A stretch of 64,000 nucleotides of DNA from Sialis fuliginosa (Eukaryota > Arthropoda > Insecta > Megaloptera > Sialidae), in contig OY540816.1 of NCBI GenBank assembly GCA_961205875.1, positions 23,012,701-23,076,700 on the forward strand. Reading direction: 5' to 3'. Under the pieces are notes generated by a model. The model was not told the origin of the DNA, did no database searches, and worked only from the letters and a program-made list of their open reading frames with translations. The translations under genes and the position numbers were made by a program. Below, one piece after another: positions 58,349 through 64,000 of this stretch. The stretch's first letter is position 1; each line of letters starts with the position of its first letter.

Positions 58349-58955
58349 AAAAAACATCTGCCAAGTAAATGCACAGTGCTTCCTCGTGCTAAATTCACTA
58401 AAACCGATAGTGTTCAGATAAATTGCCTGGCATTGATTAACCACTTAATTTTACTAAAAAATCTTAGTTCGAAATTTTTCTTAAAACGCACCTGAATATT
58501 TTTTCATATATTTTTAATTTTTTGACAATTTCAATCTAAATCTAAATTTATGCAAATGTCAAAATGACATTTAAAACGTCAAAGTGACATTTAAAACGCC
58601 AAAATGACATTTAATATATCCAATCAAATATCAATGTAGAAAAACAAAACACGAATTTTTAAAATAAATTGAGATAAATCTTTGTAAGGGAATATTTTAC
58701 AACAAACGTAGTAGACCCATATTATAGGAAATTTAATGCTCTACAAAAAATATTCTATAAAACGGACGGACGGACGGACGGACGGACGGACGGACACACG
58801 GACAGACAGACAGACACGGAACGAAAAGTGTTTGTCTTGACGTGAAACGGATAAATCAATTTAAAATTTTGAAATTAGGGAACTTTTTTTTTGTCTCAAT
58901 CTGAAACGATCACATAGCTTCTCGTATCTTCGATATTGCGAGGAAGCAATAAAAT
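58349..58955 (+). repeat. Family R copy with (GGAC)n
   Basis: Starts AACATCTGCCAAGTAAATGC, ends CTTCGATATTGCGAGGAAGC. At 58762-58818 GGAC is repeated about nine times then GACAGACAGACA. It carries an extra patch of about three short repeats of ACATTTAAAACGTCAAAATG (58555-58620). Confidence 0.85.
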
Positions 58956-58999
58956 GGGCATGTGAATATTAAGGTTCTGTAGTCATTCTCACTAGAGGT

Positions 59000-59300
59000 G
59001 TACCGGAATTCAAGTATTAACGTCACTTCTATTATATTTATAATATATATATTATTTTAAGAAAATACATTAAATTATTTAAATTGTGTTTTCTACATAT
59101 TCTGCAATTTTTTCAGCTTCGTAAAACTATTTGTATAGCTATAATTTCGTTAAATTATTTGTATAGAATTACATTTATAGTGTCAATATATAATAATATA
59201 ATATAAAAATAATAATAATATAATAGTAATGACGTTAAAATATTCACTTTAAATCTACATCGTGAGTTCCGGCCGGAATTCTGGTATACTATCATTTTCT
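59000..59300. repeat. Degenerate inverted pair with GTACCGGAATTC
   Basis: GTGTACCGGAATTC and AACGTCACTTCTATTATA at the left are mirrored by TATAATAGTAATGACGTT and TTCCGGCCGGAATTCTGGTA at the right. Possibly an old MITE; the TTCCGGCCGGAA palindrome is perfect. Confidence 0.5.
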
Positions 59301-59344
59301 TTCGAAATGAACTACATTTCTATAATATAAATTTTAAAAAATTC

Positions 59345-59785
59345 TAGTGTTCGTTATAATTTTCATTGAAAATACTAATTAAAAACTACATTCTGAAGTT
59401 TTCTGATAACCACATTGAAAAATGACTGAAGGGTTAAATTCAAAAGGTCATTTGACATTTTTTGTAGCATTTTAGGAGACCTATGGGGTAAGTGAAAAAA
59501 TATACTTTTCAGTCTATGGTTTAGGGGTCCAAAAAATGTTTGACAGTGTTCATTATAATTTTTAGTGAAAGTACTAATTAAAAACTACATTCTGGAATTT
59601 TTTCAGATTTTTTTACATTGATAGTTTAGAAAATAAAGGGGGGGACGCTCTGATAACGACTTCGAACACAAATATATCGTGACTGAAGGGTTAAAATCAA
59701 AAGATTCTAAAACATTTTTTGTTGCATTTTAGGAGACCTATCTAAAAAAAAATTGTGAAAAATCAAACATTTTTTTAGTCTTCAA
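59345..59785 (+). repeat. Tandem duplication, about 200 bp
   Basis: AGTGTTCNTTATAATTTT at 59345 and 59544, both with AATTAAAAACTACATTCTGG or variant and GCATTTTAGGAGACCTAT. The second unit has an extra GGGGGGGACGCTCTGATAAC patch. Confidence 0.85.
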
Positions 59786-59890
59786 TCTACGCCCATATAC
59801 CAAATTTCATAGTTATATAAATGAGACAATGGGACAGATGGACGGACGGACGGACTGACAGAGCGAACTATAAAGGTTCCTCGTTTTCTG
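59786..59890 (+). repeat. GACGGACGGAC repeat tail
   Basis: ATACCAAATTTCATAGTTAT, GACGGACGGACGGACTGACA and CTATAAAGGTTCCTCGTTTT. A second such tail with GACGGACGGACAGACGAC and CTTCGGAACCTAAAAAAATA is at 63635-63700. Confidence 0.6.
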
Positions 59891-60563
59891 AGCAGGGGGG
59901 AGGGTCTGACTTCTAACCCTCCCCATGGGTGCGCCATTGATTGTGTATGTTGGGAAACGCTGGTGTAACCAATCATAATTTACTTAGATCCACATCCATT
60001 CTCGTGAAGGCAATTGGATTCTGATCGTGTCGATTCTAGTTACTCACTACGAGCGAGTGTCGACATAAAGAATGGGTGTGTATGTGTGTGTGTGTGTGTG
60101 TATATGCAGGCCTGTCTCTATAAATCTGGGCCCCTTAAAATTATTCGATCATTAAAGCAATGTATTGATAAAAGTCTTAAATTTTAATAAGTTATATGTT
60201 ATATGTTACCGATTTTTTAAATTTTTACATATGTTTTAGTACTAGTTAAAAGAAGATTTTTAACGGTACTTAAAAATCGAAAAAAAAATTCCTTCCAAAA
60301 ATTTGACTTTTTTTTAAAAACGAAATATCTCAAAAACTATCAAAGATAGCGTAAAAATACAAGGGATCAATTTTGTAGGAAAATCTATGTAATTTATGTA
60401 AAAAAATATTTTGCTGCACAAAACTTTTGTTTAAATATATATTTTTTTAATTATAAAATTTAACTGAAAATTTGGGGCACATATCAACTCTGAATTTTAA
60501 AAATAAAAATATATGTTGTAGCTTAATCATTCCTGAGTATGTAGCACTTTGAAAATTTATGAA
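59891..60563. other. No gene; (GT)n at 60075-60104
   Basis: Apart from the GT run I see nothing specific. Confidence 0.5.
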
Positions 60564-60719
60564 CATATGAAAACTTTATGAAATATTAATTTTTTTAGGT
60601 ATCACTGCAGTAAATGTTGAACGCTCCGACACAGTCGCGCAGTGATACGTCCAAGTAAACGCGCTAAGACTCGCGCGGCGTTACCTAAAAAAATTAATAT
60701 TTCATAAAGTTTTCATATG
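60564..60719. repeat. Nested hairpin with CpG-rich centre
   Basis: Outer arms 60564-60601 and 60682-60719 (CATATGAAAACTTTATGAAA with perfect inverted copy, about 38 bp). The 80-bp centre holds a second hairpin, GTATCACTGC with GCAGTGATAC, and GC-rich text (AGACTCGCGCGGCGTTACC). Confidence 0.88.
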
Positions 60720-61904
60720 TAATATATAATATGGGGAGGGGTAGTAAACAAAGCCCCTTAATACTACTCTGCATGTGTAGCAATCAACTAGGAAATCTTC
60801 CTTTCTATCTGACAGGATTATGAAGAGATTTGACAGTGCGCGGTTATTACCCACGCCTTGTCAAATATTGTACCTACTTACATACATACACACGTACATA
60901 TATACATGTGTAACACTCACCCACACACACCCACACATACACACCCATGCTGTAGACGTATGAATGAGTTCAGTAATCGAGTCTCGATTATGTTTTGTTT
61001 GCGAACTGAAGAAATTCTTATATAGAATGAAATATACGGGCATTGGCGCCGAGGATAAAGATGGGGGATAAATAGGACATTCCCCTATAAAGTGGACTGT
61101 GTTATAATACATTAAGGTACCCAAATGCATCTAGACAAAATTTTTTGGAAGCCTACTTAATAGGAGAGTTAAAAAAAATATTAAACGGCTCAAAAAAATT
61201 TTTTTTTCACATGTGTAACTAATTATTTTAGGATCGGGTAAATAACATTTTATCATGTATATTTTCAACTTATTCATTACCAATTTTAATTGAAAAATAT
61301 TAAAAATTCACAAAGTTATGAGACTCGATGTGACAACCAAAAAAATATTTTTCTCCATGGTTTCATCGAAATTTAATATCTTTTTAATATCTATTGCTAA
61401 ATTTAAAGCCCAGTTTTTTTTTAATTTTAATATTTAGCTACTTTTGTGTATTGATAAAAGTCTTTTAATTTTCTTCTAAAAAAATCCCTTTCTAAAATAG
61501 TCTGCAGACGCCCATGTATTCAAATAATGTATGTACTTGTCATTTTTGAAATCTTGTAATTGATCTCCAAGTACATTTATCAATATTATTAATAGATTTA
61601 CTTTACTCCTTATTATATTTATATACATCCATTTGCACCGAAAGAACTAATGGATAATTTTTTTGAAGTTATACTTCTTTAGGCGCATTCAGGGTGAAAT
61701 TTTAGTAATACAAAAGAAATTAAATGCGCGTTGTATAAAACGATATGCAACGGAAACAATTTAACACCATTAAGCTAGGTTAGGTAAAGTTAATACAGAT
61801 TTCTGTTATGATAGTCGGTAAAACAGGTTTTTATTTCGGTATAGAATGAAATTAGTCGCTTTGAGATCTTAAAAACATTTTAATATTGACAGTAAATTGG
61901 ACGT
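60720..61904. other. No gene recognised
   Basis: A CA-rich patch at 60880-60945, GAAGTTATACTTCTTTAGGC at 61663, and AGGTTAGG-like text at 61776-61790. The 89-residue minus-strand frame spans the CA patch and is not credible. Confidence 0.45.
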
Positions 61905-62456
61905 AGCCTTTTATTTTGTTTATGTTTTTTCTCCAGTAATGGATAAAGTAAAACCAGTAATGAGCACGCAGTGATGGACACTTGCTAATGATAAGTACTA
62001 CGACACAAAAGATATAATCGTCAAATTTGAAACAATGTAAAGCAGTTGCTATGATAATATAATAATTAATAAATAAATTATACTAATAATTAGTTTAAGT
62101 ATCCACCATTTTGACACATATTGGCCGATTGTAATCAAATCACGCTGTAAGACAGTTAAATGTATATAGATTAATATTTGAAAATGATATAAAAGAAAGA
62201 ATCATGAAATTTGAAACAATGTAAAGCAGTTGCTATGATAATATAATAATTAATAAATAAATTATATTAATAATTAGTTTAAATATCCACCATTTTGACA
62301 CCTATTGGCCGATTGTCTTCAAATCTCGCTGTAAGACAGTTAAATGTATATAGATTTATATTCAGAAATGGTAGTAATCAAATATCAACAAACATTTCTA
62401 ATTCAGTACATTTAGGTAATTCAATAATAGCCTTACCAAAACTGATGCCAGTATCT
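61905..62456 (-). mobile_element. Family A copy, one end lost, with internal 184-bp duplication
   Basis: Begins at AGCCTTTTATTTTGTTTATG and ends AAACTGATGCCAGTATCT|TA. CAATGTAAAGCAGTTGCTAT occurs at 62033 and 62217, so the stretch with ATCACGCTGTAAGACAG is present twice. Confidence 0.85.
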
Positions 62457-63110
62457 TATATTTTATCTGATGGATAAGTAAATAAAGTAAACATAAATAT
62501 TTGATATCACTTCTTCAGTAAAGAGATAATATAACTAAGAATTCCCTTAGTTAAAACGGCAGATATGTTTGAGAGAGAGGTAGAGTCTGTGAAAGAAACT
62601 GATATTGAATTATTTAGATGTTCCAAGACAATGAAAAATAAGTTCCTTTTTAAGAAACTCGACACAAAACAAAAGTAATGGTGATATGTACTTTTATCCT
62701 CCAAGGGCTTAGAGCTGGAAAATTCGCGGTTATTTATTTGAGAAAATATACACAGGGTCACGCGGACTTGCCGAGGACGGGCGGGGGGGGGGGATAAAGA
62801 GAGATAGAAGAGAGAGAAAGGGAGGGGTATGTTTATTTTGTGCGTGTATTTATTTGTGTGTGTGTGATAGGTACAGGAAATTGCTGTTGGAAATTTATAC
62901 TGCACAAAAAACTCATATTTATAGTGAAAACGTAAATATGTGCGAAGTTTTTTTTCTTTCCGATAAAATGTCGAATATAATTTTTATTTCTTGTCATGAA
63001 TGTATTTTCTGCATGTCATTGTATAGCAGCGGTATTAAAAATGTGTTTTTATTTAATAAAAGGGTGCAAATATTTTTTATAATGTTTTTTTTTATAATTT
63101 CTGCCAGACT
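62457..63110. other. No gene recognised
   Basis: The 132-residue minus-strand frame (62507-62905) is the longest in the window but is low-complexity (His/Thr and Leu/Pro-rich, over a GT/G-rich patch at 62780-62870) and has no family features. Confidence 0.5.
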
Positions 63111-63500
63111 TTAATTTTTAATTTTACTGTTTATTGGGTTTGGATTGTTTTGGTTTGATATAAGAACTACTGAACCGATTTTTATGGGATTTTAATTATT
63201 AAAATTAGTTTAGGTTAAAATTTGTATTATATTTGTTTGGTTAGCGCCAGGTCTGTCAGGAGGGTAGTTTGAAATCTTTAATGTTAATTTTTAATTTTAC
63301 TGTCTGTCGGTTTATTTCGGTTTGACACAAAAACTACTGAAGCGATTTTGATGGGATTTTGATTATTAAAAAGTCTAAGATCCTAGAATTAGTTTAGGCT
63401 ATGTGATAATTGAATTAAAAGCAGGCCTGTATGAAGGAAAATTAATGTTACCGTCTGTTGATTTTTTAATTTTACTGTTGTTGGTTTTTTGAACCAGTAG
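63111..63500 (+). repeat. Degenerate tandem repeat, about 2-3 units of 175 bp
   Basis: TTTTTAATTTTACTGT occurs near 63116, 63288 and 63464. Units share AACTACTGAANCGATTTT and ATGGGATTTTNATTATTAAA. The wording resembles SINE or LINE tails. Confidence 0.7.
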
Positions 63501-64000
63501 TTACCAAGATAGAGGGGGGGATAAAATAAAATACGGCTTTTTTTAGTTATAAAAAAATACATTCAAATTATACTGATTGAAATCTACATCTTGGTATACA
63601 ATTTTTTATTTTTTTATTTGCTTTAAGCCCCCTGCAAACGACGGACGGACAGACGACAAAGTGAGATTAATAGGATTTCTTCGGAACCTAAAAAAATATT
63701 TTTTGCCTAAGTCAATTTTTTACCTGTGTGTTTAATGATGTATAAAAAAATCTTGTGCTGGCCACATCATTTAATTTAGCATACACATTTAATTGTACTA
63801 TAAAAATACAAAGTAGAGAGATAATATAATTAAAATAACATGTCCATTAGACCGGTTTAAAAGAATATAAAATAAATAACCGAAGCGAGAAAAGTTTTTT
63901 AATTTCGACCCATTTTCCACAAATAGAAAGCCATAAAACAAACTATGAATAGAGACACTATTTGTTTTGTGCACTAAAAACATACTCCATTATATAAATT
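63501..64000. other. No gene recognised
   Basis: AT-rich; contains the GACGGACGGACAGACGAC tail at 63635-63700. Confidence 0.5.

Noticed and set aside
62507-62905. 132-residue minus-strand frame, the longest in the window
   Set aside because: Low-complexity, crosses a G-rich and GT-rich patch, and has no recognisable domain or GC rise like the beat exons.
1-64000. tRNA, rRNA or snRNA genes
   Set aside because: Looked for T-loop text (GGTTCGAATCC and variants) with matching stems; the few GGTTCGA hits lie in low-complexity repeats without a cloverleaf.

Overview
The window is insect nuclear DNA: strongly AT-rich, almost without long open reading frames, and dense in interspersed repeats. The one protein-coding gene I can support is the 3' part of a beaten path (Beat) family gene on the + strand. 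Its second immunoglobulin domain is split over two exons (3835-3968, 4069-4342), and a last exon with a hydrophobic segment (16197-16345) follows after an 11.9 kb intron. The first Ig domain and signal peptide must lie upstream of base 1. The insect order cannot be told; a short (CCTAA)n run fits the usual insect telomere motif but proves little.

Layout. 1-3834 is upstream intron with repeats. 3835-16345 is the beat 3' end; its large intron holds a 0.8 kb palindromic element, a truncated Harbinger-like MITE and several tandem arrays. From 16346 to about 23.6 kb the DNA is very AT-rich and includes a hAT-like MITE and fold-back elements. From 23.6 to 64 kb there is no recognisable gene. That part is a mosaic of small non-autonomous elements, local tandem arrays and a 154-bp satellite.

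Repeat families, named here for reference. Family A: TA-flanked MITE of about 490 bp with ends AGGTACTGGCACCAGT, 18 full or partial copies, one expanded into a tandem array. Family P: long palindrome with arms near 350 bp. Family H: units with fold-back arms around a hammerhead-like core. Family R: about 600 bp with a GACAGACGGAC stretch. Family S: short repeat with a 'GAAATTTGGCAAGGAGATAG' type sequence. Family C: 'GACATAGAACTC' repeats, both tandem and fold-back. Single elements include a 147-bp piggyBac-like MITE with TTAA ends, a 485-bp Harbinger-like MITE with TTA ends, and a 300-bp pogo/Tigger-like MITE with TA ends.

No tRNA, rRNA, CRISPR array or intact transposase was found. Percent identities and boundaries come from reading by eye and are approximate.
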